A stretch of DNA of 12,458 nt, taken from contig PKWC01000215.1 in the NCBI GenBank assembly GCA_003131925.1, positions 179-12,636 of the forward strand, read 5' to 3'. The translations under genes and the position numbers were made by a program. Below are positions 1 through 6,046 of this stretch, in pieces; the stretch's first letter is position 1; the number at the start of each line of letters is the position of its first letter. Under the pieces are notes generated by a model that was given only the letters and a program-made list of their open reading frames with translations, ran no database searches and was not told where the DNA came from. Source of the stretch: Alphaproteobacteria bacterium (GTDB lineage Bacteria; Pseudomonadota; Alphaproteobacteria; Micropepsales; Micropepsaceae).

Positions 1-109
1 ATCCGCCCCATGGTCCGTTGGTGGAGATCATCGTGGATCCGGGCGTGGCGGGCGCACCCCAGCCAATTTGTATTCCGCCACATCGCGTGTCGCACGCTCC
101 AGGCAGGGA

Positions 110-134
110 AGAACTTTCAGCGCCTGTTCGCGTT
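110..134 (+). promoter_or_regulatory. weak EcfG-type promoter candidate upstream of exoD
   Basis: AGAAC at 110-114 is followed by 16 bases and CGTT at 131-134. This is one mismatch from the EcfG consensus GGAAC-N16/17-CGTT. It lies about 40 bases before the TTG start of the ExoD-family gene and directly abuts the conserved element at 135-155. A single imperfect match of this kind can occur by chance, so this is only a candidate. Confidence 0.3.
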
Positions 135-155
135 GTGAGCAATAGTGGGCAGATT
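135..155 (+). promoter_or_regulatory. conserved element, copy 1 (upstream of exoD)
   Basis: The sequence reads TGAGCAATAGTGGGCAG at its core and matches 16 of 21 positions of the consensus built from the five copies in this window. It is the most divergent copy, but it keeps the invariant TGAGCAAT and CAG blocks. It faces the ExoD gene and ends 20 bases before the TTG start. If the true start is GTG at 338, the element lies about 180 bases upstream, similar to copies 2 and 3. Confidence 0.55.
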
Positions 156-175
156 CACGGCCGGCGACCTGCTAT

Positions 176-904
176 TTGAGCTTGGGAGAGAATCAAACAC
201 GCGAACGTCGCGATCAATTCGCCCCGATCGGCGGCTTTCAACGCTTGGTAGACGGAACCGCTCCAACTCGCCTGGCAAGTAGTCCTGCGACCGATATAGC
301 GGGAGTTCGGCGTTCGAACCGCACGCCGACTTCGGCAGTGCTGGACGAACTGCTCGGCGTGGCGCCGGCGGACACAGTGACGCTAGGCTGGCTGATCGGC
401 AGGCTCGGAGACCGCTCGTTTGGCGTCGTCCTCTTGCTCCTGGGACTGCTGGGATTGCTCCCCGGAATAACGACCCTCGCTGCCGTCCTGCTCCTGGTGC
501 CGGCCTTTGAAATGGTTCTCGCCAATCGCGGTCCTGTTTTCACGCAACGCCTTGCCTCCCTTCATTTTGGAACACGGCGTCTCGTTGCCCTGATTTACCG
601 GGCTGTGCCCGTTCTGACGTATCTGGAACGCTTCATCCGCCCGCGTTGGCCAACCCCGTTCGAGGCGACCAAGCGTGTGGTCGGAATTGTCATCCTGTTG
701 CTTGGCCTGAGCATGCTCACCCCGATTCCGCTCAGCAACGTACCGCCGGCAATTCTCGTCATGTTCATAGCATTCGCCTATCTGGAGCAGGATGGCGTAC
801 TCCTTTGCGTCACGCTCGGCGCCGCGCTGCTCATGCTCGTCATGCTTGCTGCGGTTGTCTGGCAGACCGCGAGTCTGTCGCCCGAACTGACCCGGCTGTT
901 TTGA
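176..904 (+). CDS. exoD: ExoD-family exopolysaccharide synthesis membrane protein
   Basis: This is a 242-aa integral membrane protein of the ExoD family, named for a Sinorhizobium meliloti protein involved in exopolysaccharide production and alkali tolerance; its biochemical activity is not defined. The family core starts near residue 55 (VLDELL) and includes the GDRSFGVVLLLLGLLGLLPG hydrophobic stretch (about 77-97), FEMVLANRGP, the RRLVALIYRAVPVLTYLERF segment and two or three further membrane segments up to residue 232. The start is uncertain. TTG at 176 gives about 55 residues before the family core and has no clear Shine-Dalgarno sequence, whereas GTG at 338 would give a 188-aa protein, also without a strong ribosome binding site. 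Copy 1 of the conserved element and a weak EcfG-type promoter lie just upstream. The family call is firm; the start is not. Confidence 0.88.
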   Translation: MSLGENQTRERRDQFAPIGGFQRLVDGTAPTRLASSPATDIAGVRRSNRTPTSAVLDELLGVAPADTVTLGWLIGRLGDRSFGVVLLLLGLLGLLPGITTLAAVLLLVPAFEMVLANRGPVFTQRLASLHFGTRRLVALIYRAVPVLTYLERFIRPRWPTPFEATKRVVGIVILLLGLSMLTPIPLSNVPPAILVMFIAFAYLEQDGVLLCVTLGAALLMLVMLAAVVWQTASLSPELTRLF

Positions 905-1108
905 GCGGTCGAAACGGTCCGCTCATGCCGGGCGTTCACCTCTCCAAATTTCGGCAAATCTGGAGGACGGACGCAAGAATTGCAACCTCTCAGGCAGGAA
1001 TTACTCCTGGTTGCGCCAATGAGCAATTCTGCTCAGTATTGGCCTTCGAACTGGTTTAACTTTTTCCCCTCAACGGGAATGATTCTTCGAAACATCGAGG
1101 AGGTTCTC
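905..1108. other. intergenic region between exoD and the leader ORF
   Basis: There is no gene on either strand here. A short inverted repeat (GAGCGG/CCGCTC, 903-924) overlaps the exoD stop codon and could form a weak terminator, but no T-run follows it. Copy 2 of the conserved element lies at 1019-1039. No canonical EcfG promoter was found in this stretch. Confidence 0.5.
1019..1039 (+). promoter_or_regulatory. conserved element, copy 2 (upstream of CtrA-like gene)
   Basis: TGAGCAATTCTGCTCAGT at the core, 18 of 21 matches to the window consensus. In this copy GAGCA-attc-TGCTC is a perfect inverted repeat. It faces the leader ORF (1109) and the CtrA-like gene (1202). Confidence 0.7.
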
Positions 1109-1174
1109 ATGCTCATGCTCATGCTTTTGCGTTCGCGCAGCGTCGCTTGGCGGCTGATATTTCGTCGTGGCTGA
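1109..1174 (+). CDS. putative 21-aa leader peptide / small basic protein
   Basis: A 21-codon reading frame starts at ATG 1109 with an excellent ribosome binding site, GAGGAGG ending five bases before the ATG. The N-terminus is repetitive (MLMLMLL), encoded by a CTCATG tandem repeat, and the rest is arginine-rich, ending IFRRG. It stops at 1174, 27 bases before the CtrA-like gene, which has its own ribosome binding site. It may be a translated leader influencing the downstream regulator, or an independent small cationic membrane-active peptide. The support is the strong ribosome binding site and the position; no homology is recognised. Alternatively, the Shine-Dalgarno match is fortuitous. Confidence 0.45.
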   Translation: MLMLMLLRSRSVAWRLIFRRG

Positions 1175-1201
1175 ACGTCAAACGCCACTGGAGGAAATTG
1201 T

Positions 1202-1594
1202 ATGAGCGTCCACACGAACGATCTGGTCGCGCGCCGGCAGCCCGAGGTGCGCCGCCCCGATGGCCACTCGCAATCTGCTATAACGACCGGCAAGCTCGTC
1301 GTCAGTCTCGACGCTAGAATGGTCAAGGTGGCTGGCAGGCGTGTGCATCTGACGAGGAAGGAATATCAGATGCTGCAGCTGCTCGCGCTGCGCAAGGGGA
1401 TGACGCTGACCAAGCAGATGTTCATGAACCATCTCTACGGTGGCATGGACGAGCCCAAACACAAGATCATTGACGTCTTCATCTGCAAGCTGAGAAAGAA
1501 GCTCGCAGCAGCCACCACTGGTGAGAAATACATTGAGACCGTCTGGGGCAGCGGCTACGCCCTGCGCGACCCCGAGGACGAAGAAGCGGCGTAA
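1202..1594 (+). CDS. CtrA-like winged-helix regulator lacking a receiver domain
   Basis: This 130-aa protein contains only the OmpR/PhoB-type winged-helix DNA-binding domain (about residues 30-124), with a short arginine-rich N-terminal tail in place of a receiver domain. The domain closely resembles the C-terminal half of CtrA, the alphaproteobacterial cell-cycle regulator: VHLTRKEYQMLQLL (48-61), LYGGMDEPKHKIIDVFICKL (78-97, including the recognition helix) and IETVWGSGYALRDP (111-124, the wing). CtrA normally has GRGY where this protein has GSGY. With no phospho-accepting aspartate it cannot be switched by a histidine kinase in the usual way, so it may bind constitutively or compete with CtrA or a related regulator for sites (inference). 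The ATG is well placed behind GGAGG (1192-1196). Copy 2 of the conserved element lies about 165 bases upstream. Confidence 0.9.
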   Translation: MSVHTNDLVARRQPEVRRPDGHSQSAITTGKLVVSLDARMVKVAGRRVHLTRKEYQMLQLLALRKGMTLTKQMFMNHLYGGMDEPKHKIIDVFICKLRKKLAAATTGEKYIETVWGSGYALRDPEDEEAA

Positions 1595-1728
1595 ACGCTG
1601 AGGCATGCGCTTGGAGCCGATGCGGCCGATGAATCCGCGACGATGCATGCAAAGACACACTTTAAGAAACCGAATATTTTGACTTCGGGACGACACGCCC
1701 GCGAGCGCGCACGGCAGCGCCTGCGGAC

Positions 1729-2022
1729 CTAAGCGCCTCTTCCCCAATTTCCTCGCCACCCGCTTCTGCCGCGCAACAATCTGAGGACGAACAGGAGCAG
1801 CACCGCGCCGATCGTGGCGTTGATGATCGCCGAGACGATTCCGGCGCCGAACTGGACGCCCAGTTGGGGCAGCAACCACCCACCGATAAAGGCCCCGATT
1901 ACTCCAATGATGAGGTCGCCGATGATTCCAAATCCGGTACCTTGTACAATCTTGCCGGCCAACCATCCTGCAACGACGCCGACCACGAGTATAACCAAAA
2001 GACTTTCATTTGACATGTGCAT
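1729..2022 (-). CDS. GlsB/YeaQ/YmgE-family (transglycosylase-associated) membrane protein
   Basis: This 97-aa small membrane protein belongs to the GlsB/YeaQ/YmgE family, often annotated 'transglycosylase-associated'. Members are stress-induced inner-membrane proteins of unknown biochemical function. The family pattern is clear: VVAGWLAGKIVQGTGFGIIG (about residues 15-34), GDLIIGVIGAFIGGWLLPQL (35-54) and a third glycine-rich helix (AGIVSAIINATIGAVLLLF, 60-78), followed by a basic glycine-rich tail. Two in-frame ATGs occur. The first (2022) has GGAG at a good spacing of about nine bases and was chosen; the second (2016) would sit too far from it. Copy 3 of the conserved element (2182-2202) faces this gene, and a GGAAC-N16-AGTT sequence further upstream on the same strand (2264-2288) could drive it from an EcfG-type sigma factor with a leader of about 235 bases. 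Confidence 0.9.
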   Translation of the reverse strand: MHMSNESLLVILVVGVVAGWLAGKIVQGTGFGIIGDLIIGVIGAFIGGWLLPQLGVQFGAGIVSAIINATIGAVLLLFVLRLLRGRSGWRGNWGRGA

Positions 2023-2181
2023 TGTTGTGAACTCCAGGTTCAGTGTGCAGCCGAACTACCGTTCCACATGCAGACGCACATCCCGCCGTCATCAACGGGT
2101 TCGCGCCCATGCCGACATTCGACTGCACGCAGAGAAGGACATCTTCCCGCGGGTGCAAATCTACATCCGTGTGAACGGCTG

Positions 2182-2202
2182 AAACTGTGCAGAATTGCTC
2201 AC
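2182..2202 (-). promoter_or_regulatory. conserved element, copy 3 (upstream of GlsB-like gene)
   Basis: Read on the minus strand this copy has the core TGAGCAATTCTGCACAGT and is identical over all 21 positions to copy 4 at 5118-5138. It faces the GlsB-like gene, about 160 bases from its start, and lies between the divergent EcfG-type promoter and that gene. Confidence 0.75.
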
Positions 2203-2261
2203 ACCGGAAGCGGTCGCGAGAATGGGGCGCGCTTTCGCGAGCAGATGCGTGCGCGCATCGA

Positions 2262-2288
2262 GGAACTTCGCGCGCAAGACTTTGTTCC
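2262..2288. promoter_or_regulatory. symmetric EcfG-type promoter between divergent genes
   Basis: The sequence is GGAAC (2262-2266), 17 bases, then GTTCC (2284-2288). Because GTTCC is the reverse complement of GGAAC, either strand reads GGAAC-N16-(T/A)GTT, close to the EcfG consensus GGAAC-N16/17-CGTT. On the plus strand transcription would start near 2293, about 25 bases before the ATG of the gene at 2318, with GGAGG in the leader. On the minus strand it would serve the GlsB-like gene. The plus-strand geometry is very good; the minus-strand use, with its long leader, is more speculative. Confidence 0.6.
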
Positions 2289-2317
2289 ATTAATGTCTTT
2301 GACGCCCGGAGGCACCC

Positions 2318-2899
2318 ATGAATCTGCATCTGACGAATCCGGAACTCATTGGAATCGCCGTTGTGGCGATCCTGCTGATCGCAGCTGTTGCCTGGGTGTA
2401 CATCCGGAGGCGCCGGGCGACGACCGCGGATTTGCGGCAGCGATTTGGACCGGAGTACGAGCGAGCCGTGCAAAAGCATGGCTCCAGTGCGGAAGCGAAA
2501 TTGCTGGATCGTGAAAAACGAGTGGAAAAGCTCAATATTCGCGAGCTTGAGCCGGCGGAGCGGGAACGATTCCTCGAGCGATGGAAATCCGTGCAATCGC
2601 ATTTCGTCGATTCTCCGAAGGAAGCGGTCACGGAAGCCGACGATCTGGTGTCGTCGGTCATGCAGAGCCGCGGCTATCCCGTATCCGATTTTGAGCAGCG
2701 TGCCGCCGACATTTCCGTCGACCATCCCCGAGTGACGGAAAATTACCGCGCGGCGCACGCGATCGAATTGCGGCTCAGGAAGGGCGAAGCAAATACCGAG
2801 GATCTCCGAACGGCGATGATCCACTATCGCTCACTGTTCGAGGAATTGGTGCAGATGCCGGCCACGGAAAAGATTGCCGACAAGAAACGGGCTGCTTGA
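2318..2899 (+). CDS. membrane-anchored protein of unknown function
   Basis: This 193-aa protein has one N-terminal membrane segment (about residues 10-28, ending in the basic stop-transfer YIRRRR) and a charged, mainly helical cytoplasmic part. The soluble part contains LRQRFGPEYERAV (about 39-51), ELEPAERERFLERW (75-88) and a predicted helix ending the protein. The layout resembles a conserved family of hypothetical alphaproteobacterial proteins, but no function is known to me. The ATG sits six bases after GGAGG. The gene is well placed to be transcribed from the symmetric EcfG-type promoter at 2262-2288, which suggests membership of the general stress regulon (inference). It is divergent from the GlsB-like gene. 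Confidence 0.85.
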   Translation: MNLHLTNPELIGIAVVAILLIAAVAWVYIRRRRATTADLRQRFGPEYERAVQKHGSSAEAKLLDREKRVEKLNIRELEPAERERFLERWKSVQSHFVDSPKEAVTEADDLVSSVMQSRGYPVSDFEQRAADISVDHPRVTENYRAAHAIELRLRKGEANTEDLRTAMIHYRSLFEELVQMPATEKIADKKRAA

Positions 2900-3019
2900 C
2901 GGCAAACCGGCAACGGCGAGCAGCTATCCAAAAAAATTGTCATAGCTCCGCCGGTCCCGCGGTTGAACCCTGGGGCATCCACACATCGTATCGGCTGCAA
3001 CGCGAAATTCGGCGGACGT

Positions 3020-3055
3020 TTCATCCAACCTCCTCCTTGGGGGAGGTTGGATGAA
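3020..3055. repeat. 14-bp-stem inverted repeat (palindromic element or terminator)
   Basis: TTCATCCAACCTCC (3020-3033) and GGAGGTTGGATGAA (3042-3055) are perfect reverse complements around an 8-base loop. The hairpin lies 120 bases after the gene ending at 2899. No poly-T tract follows on the plus strand, so it is not a classical intrinsic terminator. It may instead be a dispersed intergenic palindromic repeat of the kind common in Bradyrhizobium-like genomes (inference). Confidence 0.8.
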
Positions 3056-3686
3056 TCCTTGAATGACACGCAGCGATGCTTTTGCGGCGGGGAAGCGAAG
3101 CTCCACGTCCAATCAAGGCGCTGGGATTGGTTCTTCTGCGCCGCTCACTTGGAACAGACGCATCAACGATTTGATACAGTTACCAAATGAGTGTAGCGAC
3201 CCATACAGCCGTGCCGGCGCTTAAGACCGCCGCAAGAGCGAGACAATATTGGCTTTCGGTGCGCCTGGAGAACCAGTCAGTCAATGTGCGCGATTTGTTG
3301 AGCTTTTCCATCACTGGATTAACGGGCGAAGCGCTCTTTGGTGCATCGCGATAATCAAATATCTGAGATTGGCGCTTCCGCGATCTCCCAATAGAGCATC
3401 TGGCCTGGACCGGGGAACGATCTCGGTATTCGATGCGTCGCGCGATCTCGCGGCGCTTCTCTGGCAGGCCAGTGACACCGTGCGGGGGCGGTTTGGTTAG
3501 GTCGCTCACGCCGCGGCCGTAGGAACCGCCGTGGCGGATTTTTCCGAAATTTTGAATTTCCGGCGGTCTCATCGAATATTCAAAAATGCCCCTCGCGATC
3601 TGCGCGAATGGGGCTGACAAAGATCACAACGTTGGAAACCTGCGGCCGCGCAGGGCGCCCGCGTAATCGGCCACGTCGGCGGTGGG
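3056..3686. other. intergenic stretch with only one weak small ORF
   Basis: Apart from the doubtful 43-aa minus-strand ORF at 3180-3311, nothing convincing is visible here. Open frames on both strands are arginine- and proline-rich and have no ribosome binding sites. The stretch may hold decayed gene remnants. Confidence 0.4.
3180..3311 (-). CDS. possible small single-pass membrane protein
   Basis: This is a 43-aa reading frame starting at ATG 3311. A hydrophilic N-terminus (MEKLNKSRTLTDWFSRRTES) is followed by one membrane segment, YCLALAAVLSAGTAVWVATL, ending in IW. A charged start plus a single terminal helix is a common form for small stress-associated membrane proteins. There is no obvious Shine-Dalgarno sequence, and the frame extends upstream to 3620 without stops, although that extension is proline- and arginine-rich and looks non-coding. 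No homology is recognised. Confidence 0.35.
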   Translation of the reverse strand: MEKLNKSRTLTDWFSRRTESQYCLALAAVLSAGTAVWVATLIW

Positions 3687-3857
3687 CTAATGCTTGGTCG
3701 GCAAAGCCGAGACTTCCGTGGCCGCGTTCTGTAAATCTGTGCCCGGAGTCTTTTTCGCGCGGATGAAAGCGGCGTCGCGATTCTCCTTCTCCGTGGCTCT
3801 GCTCGCGTCCGTTATGTGCGAATCGCGCATGTCAGGATGGCGGATTTCCTTGGTCAT
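3687..3857 (-). CDS. small hydrophilic protein of unknown function
   Basis: This 56-aa, highly charged protein begins MTKEIRHPDMRDSHITDASR, continues with an acidic/basic helical stretch (ATEKENRDAAFIRAKK) and ends in ALPTKH. It has no cysteines and no membrane segment. The start at 3857 is supported by a purine-rich GGAAGGAA ending just upstream; an alternative start at 3884 would add nine residues. It lies 85 bases after the stop of the 83-codon ORF, downstream of the sigma factor, and could be the last gene of that transcription unit or stand alone. No family is recognised. Confidence 0.55.
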   Translation of the reverse strand: MTKEIRHPDMRDSHITDASRATEKENRDAAFIRAKKTPGTDLQNAATEVSALPTKH

Positions 3858-3942
3858 GGCATTTCCTTCCGCATGTTTGCGCACATCGATGCGCGCAATA
3901 GATCTAACGATCGGAATGCATGAGCGTTGCGCGCGCGGTCAC

Positions 3943-4194
3943 TTAATCGCGGCTCGCCGGGAGAAGAAGCGTACCGTCCCGCATCTCCGACCGCTGTGTC
4001 GCCGTCTCGACGGTCAATTCGTCTTGCGGTTGCGCGCCCTTGCAGAGATCTTTGTCCGCAGATCTGGTGCGAAGACTGCGATCGTCCGCCCAAAAGGACG
4101 ACGATGATCCGCCGTCGTTTTTCCAACCTGACAGGGCTATTTCCGACTTATCGGTCCTCAGTGAGATGCGACCGGACTGATTCCAATCCGTCAT
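3943..4194 (-). CDS. hypothetical 83-aa protein, third in the sigma-factor operon
   Basis: This reading frame starts at ATG 4194, whose ATGA overlaps the TGA of the preceding 64-aa gene, a layout typical of translational coupling. The product begins MTDWNQSGRISLRTDKSEIA and is serine-, aspartate- and arginine-rich, with no membrane segment or recognised motif. The frame is also open upstream to 4458, but that part overlaps the sigma factor and the small membrane gene. There is no Shine-Dalgarno sequence; coupling is the only argument for the start. It is a weak call. Confidence 0.35.
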   Translation of the reverse strand: MTDWNQSGRISLRTDKSEIALSGWKNDGGSSSSFWADDRSLRTRSADKDLCKGAQPQDELTVETATQRSEMRDGTLLLPASRD

Positions 4195-4385
4195 GTTGCA
4201 AAAGCCAGCCCGGCGCCCATGACAACGGCAGCGAACCCCAGAACGGCACACCAACCGAAGGGCGACAGAAGTCTTGGGCGCGTTCGGCGATGGAGCAAGA
4301 AATCCTTCGGCGCAAACCCGCAAACCTGGCGCTCGAATTCGCGATCGGAATAGGTTGGCCATTGGCCGCCGACGTCCGTCGTCAT
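4191..4385 (-). CDS. small C-tail membrane protein coupled to the EcfG-like sigma factor
   Basis: This is a 64-aa protein with a hydrophilic N-terminal part (MTTDVGGQWPTYSDREFERQ, then one cysteine and a basic RRTRPR) and a single C-terminal membrane helix (about residues 43-63, GWCAVLGFAAVVMGAGLAFA). Its ATG overlaps the sigma-factor stop codon as ATGA, so it is probably translated together with it. That position is where ECF sigma factors often carry an anti-sigma partner. It does not resemble NepR, the usual soluble anti-sigma factor of EcfG, nor a zinc anti-sigma domain, so a regulatory role is only suggested by position. A longer start at 4406 exists but overlaps the sigma gene further. 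Confidence 0.6.
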   Translation of the reverse strand: MTTDVGGQWPTYSDREFERQVCGFAPKDFLLHRRTRPRLLSPFGWCAVLGFAAVVMGAGLAFAT

Positions 4386-5065
4386 GTGCGGCCTCCATTC
4401 CAACAAACAGGCTGCGAGGGCGACGCACAGGCAGTGCTCGCCGCACCTCCGAGTGCAAGAGCCGTCAGTTGCGCGAGAATATCTTCGGTGGCGTCCTTCG
4501 TGCGCGCGACAGAGCGTGGCGGGATGGGTTTGTCGCCATCGAGAATGCTCATCAGGGCAACGCGGGCGCGGCCAACGCGGCTTTTTATGGTACCCACGGG
4601 CGCTGCGCAGACTTTCGCTGCGTCCTCATAGCTGAAGCCGCCGGCGGCGACGAGGATCAGGGCTTCCCGCCGCCCCTCCTGGAGCCCGCCAAGGGCTCGC
4701 GCGGTGTTGGAGAGCTCCATCGCCCATTCCTGCTCGAGCCGCGGGGCTGCGATACTTCCGCCGAAGTCTTCATCCCAATCCAGTTCGCGCCACGCGCGCC
4801 GCGCATGTGAATAATATTCATTGTGGAGAATGGTGAAGAGCCACGCTTTGAGGTTCGTGCCGGGTTCGAAGCGATGGTGGGCACGCCAGGCCTTTGCCAG
4901 CGCTTCCTGTGCCATGTCTTCCGCGATGGCCCGCCTTCCGCACAGCACGCGCGAGAACGCACGCAATGGGGGAATGAGGGCGATGAGATCGCGCTGAAAT
5001 TGGGGTGAAGGGCGGGGGACGGGCAATGCCGGCGCGTCGCGCGTATTCGGGGATTGCAATTTCAT
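4382..5065 (-). CDS. EcfG-like (ECF15) RNA polymerase sigma factor
   Basis: This 227-aa ECF sigma factor has region 2 at about residues 23-93, with the core-binding DMAQEALAKAWRAHHRFEPG, the NLKAWLFTILHNEYYSHARR stretch and the WRELDWDED linker typical of the EcfG group. Region 4 spans about 126-175 with REALILVAAGGFSYEDAA and the helix-turn-helix VGTIKSRVGRAR. EcfG factors direct the alphaproteobacterial general stress response and are held by NepR until phosphorylated PhyR releases them. Neither nepR nor phyR is adjacent here, so this is probably an additional EcfG paralogue. A tail of about 50 residues with two cysteines follows region 4, longer than usual. Copy 4 of the conserved element faces the gene 52 bases before the ATG. 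A canonical EcfG promoter was not found upstream, so self-activation is not evident. Confidence 0.9.
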   Translation of the reverse strand: MKLQSPNTRDAPALPVPRPSPQFQRDLIALIPPLRAFSRVLCGRRAIAEDMAQEALAKAWRAHHRFEPGTNLKAWLFTILHNEYYSHARRAWRELDWDEDFGGSIAAPRLEQEWAMELSNTARALGGLQEGRREALILVAAGGFSYEDAAKVCAAPVGTIKSRVGRARVALMSILDGDKPIPPRSVARTKDATEDILAQLTALALGGAASTACASPSQPVCWNGGRT

Positions 5066-5329
5066 CTCGACTCTTCTCGATTGCCAGAAGAGGGGGATTA
5101 CGCTGACATCGGCATTAAAACTGTGCAGAATTGCTCACTCTAGTAGAGTTTAAGTCAGAAAATCTCGACATTACAAGAATTAATTACCGGACAGAATGGA
5201 AACATTTCAATCTTTATTTTCTGAGAGTTCTGACATGGAATAACATGAGCGGATCAAGCAAATAATGATAGGCACTTATATTTGCCAAATATTGTGATTA
5301 CGTCACAGTTCATGCGATATTCGTAACAA
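5066..5329. other. AT-rich divergent intergenic region
   Basis: This stretch separates the sigma-factor operon (-) from the SYLF gene (+) and is visibly more AT-rich than its surroundings from about 5137 onward. It holds copy 4 of the conserved element (5118-5138) and a TGTGA-N5-TCACA inverted repeat (5293-5307). No coding sequence was seen. Confidence 0.6.
5118..5138 (-). promoter_or_regulatory. conserved element, copy 4 (upstream of sigma factor)
   Basis: Read on the minus strand the core is TGAGCAATTCTGCACAGT, identical over 21 bases to copy 3 at 2182-2202, with nothing else in the flanks conserved between those two. It faces the EcfG-like gene and ends 52 bases before its ATG. Confidence 0.75.
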
Positions 5330-5355
5330 GGAACTTTATTGCATTTGAGAACGTT
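5330..5355 (+). promoter_or_regulatory. canonical EcfG promoter of the SYLF gene
   Basis: GGAAC (5330-5334), 17 bases, CGTT (5352-5355): an exact match to the alphaproteobacterial general-stress consensus. Transcription would start near 5363, giving a leader of about 90 bases before the SYLF-protein ATG at 5454. This makes the SYLF gene a direct target of an EcfG-type sigma factor, possibly the one encoded divergently. Confidence 0.85.
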
Positions 5356-5453
5356 CAATATAGTCAACGTCCAACACACACGTCACATAATGAAACGCCA
5401 GGCCATGCTGTCGTTTTCCGAAAATCGGTCCTCGTGAAACAAGGAATTGCAAA

Positions 5454-6023
5454 ATGACCAACACACGACAGATGTTTCTGGCGCTGGGCCTCGCGGCCGC
5501 GAGCGCCTTTCCGGCCTCGGTCGCGACCTTCGATCGCGCCCACGCCGCCGCGACGTCGCAAGATCTCAACAGAGACGCCGCCCACGCCTTGCAGATGCTC
5601 TATAGAACCAACCCCGTTGCGGAGCAGATTTCCAGGCAGGCGCAAGCCGTCCTCGTGTTCCCGAACATCGTCAAAGCCGGTTTTGTGTTCGGTGGCAGCT
5701 ACGGCGAAGGCGTTCTGAACGAGGGCCCCAGAATTCGCAACTACTACAATTCCGTTTCGGCCTCATGGGGCTTTCAGGCTGGCGCACAATCGTACGGCTA
5801 TGTCGTGTTTCTCATGAATCGCGGAGCCATCGACTACCTCAACGAATCGCACGGCTGGGAACTGGGTGTCGGCCCGACCCTGGTGGTCGTGAACGAAGGG
5901 GTGGCCAAGAACCTGTCGACATCGACGCTGAAGGGCGACGCCTATGCCTTCATCTTCAACCAGGAAGGTCTGATGGCCAGCGTGAGCATCGAAGGAACGA
6001 AGATTTCACGAATTTATCGCTGA
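5454..6023 (+). CDS. secreted SYLF-domain (YSC84-like) lipid-binding protein
   Basis: This 189-aa protein has an N-terminal signal peptide (MTNTRQMFLALGLAAASAFP, continuing to an AHA-A site near residue 31) and a SYLF domain over the rest. The domain shows AQAVLVFPNIVKAGFVFGGS (63-82), GEGVL (84-88), the YYNSVSASWGFQAGAQSYGY segment (97-116) and GPTLVVVNEG (140-149). SYLF domains bind phospholipids in eukaryotic YSC84/SH3YL1; bacterial secreted homologues are probably envelope-associated and commonly stress-induced. The ATG is preceded by AAGGAA at proper spacing. The exact EcfG promoter at 5330-5355 places it in the general stress regulon. The length and domain are typical for bacterial members, and no key region appears missing. 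Confidence 0.93.
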   Translation: MTNTRQMFLALGLAAASAFPASVATFDRAHAAATSQDLNRDAAHALQMLYRTNPVAEQISRQAQAVLVFPNIVKAGFVFGGSYGEGVLNEGPRIRNYYNSVSASWGFQAGAQSYGYVVFLMNRGAIDYLNESHGWELGVGPTLVVVNEGVAKNLSTSTLKGDAYAFIFNQEGLMASVSIEGTKISRIYR

Positions 6024-6046
6024 ACGATGCGGGCTTTGGGTCGGAG

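Noticed and set aside
1..175. All three plus-strand frames are open from the window edge to stops at about 138-174, suggesting the end of a gene.
   Set aside because: The stretch is too short to choose a frame and none shows a recognisable protein, so no partial gene is called.
1178..1966. A 262-codon minus-strand frame spanning the CtrA-like and GlsB-like genes.
   Set aside because: It is antisense to one well-supported gene and out of frame with another, with shadow-like composition and no family features.
2006..2824. A 272-codon minus-strand frame.
   Set aside because: It lies antisense to the well-supported gene at 2318-2899 and covers the regulatory region between two genes.
3414..3439. 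GGAAC-N17-CGTC on the plus strand, near the EcfG consensus.
   Set aside because: The -10 has a mismatch and no plus-strand gene follows, so it is probably a chance match.
3927..4810. Long plus-strand frames opposite the sigma-factor operon.
   Set aside because: They run antisense to the sigma factor and its coupled small genes and have no ribosome binding site or family signature.
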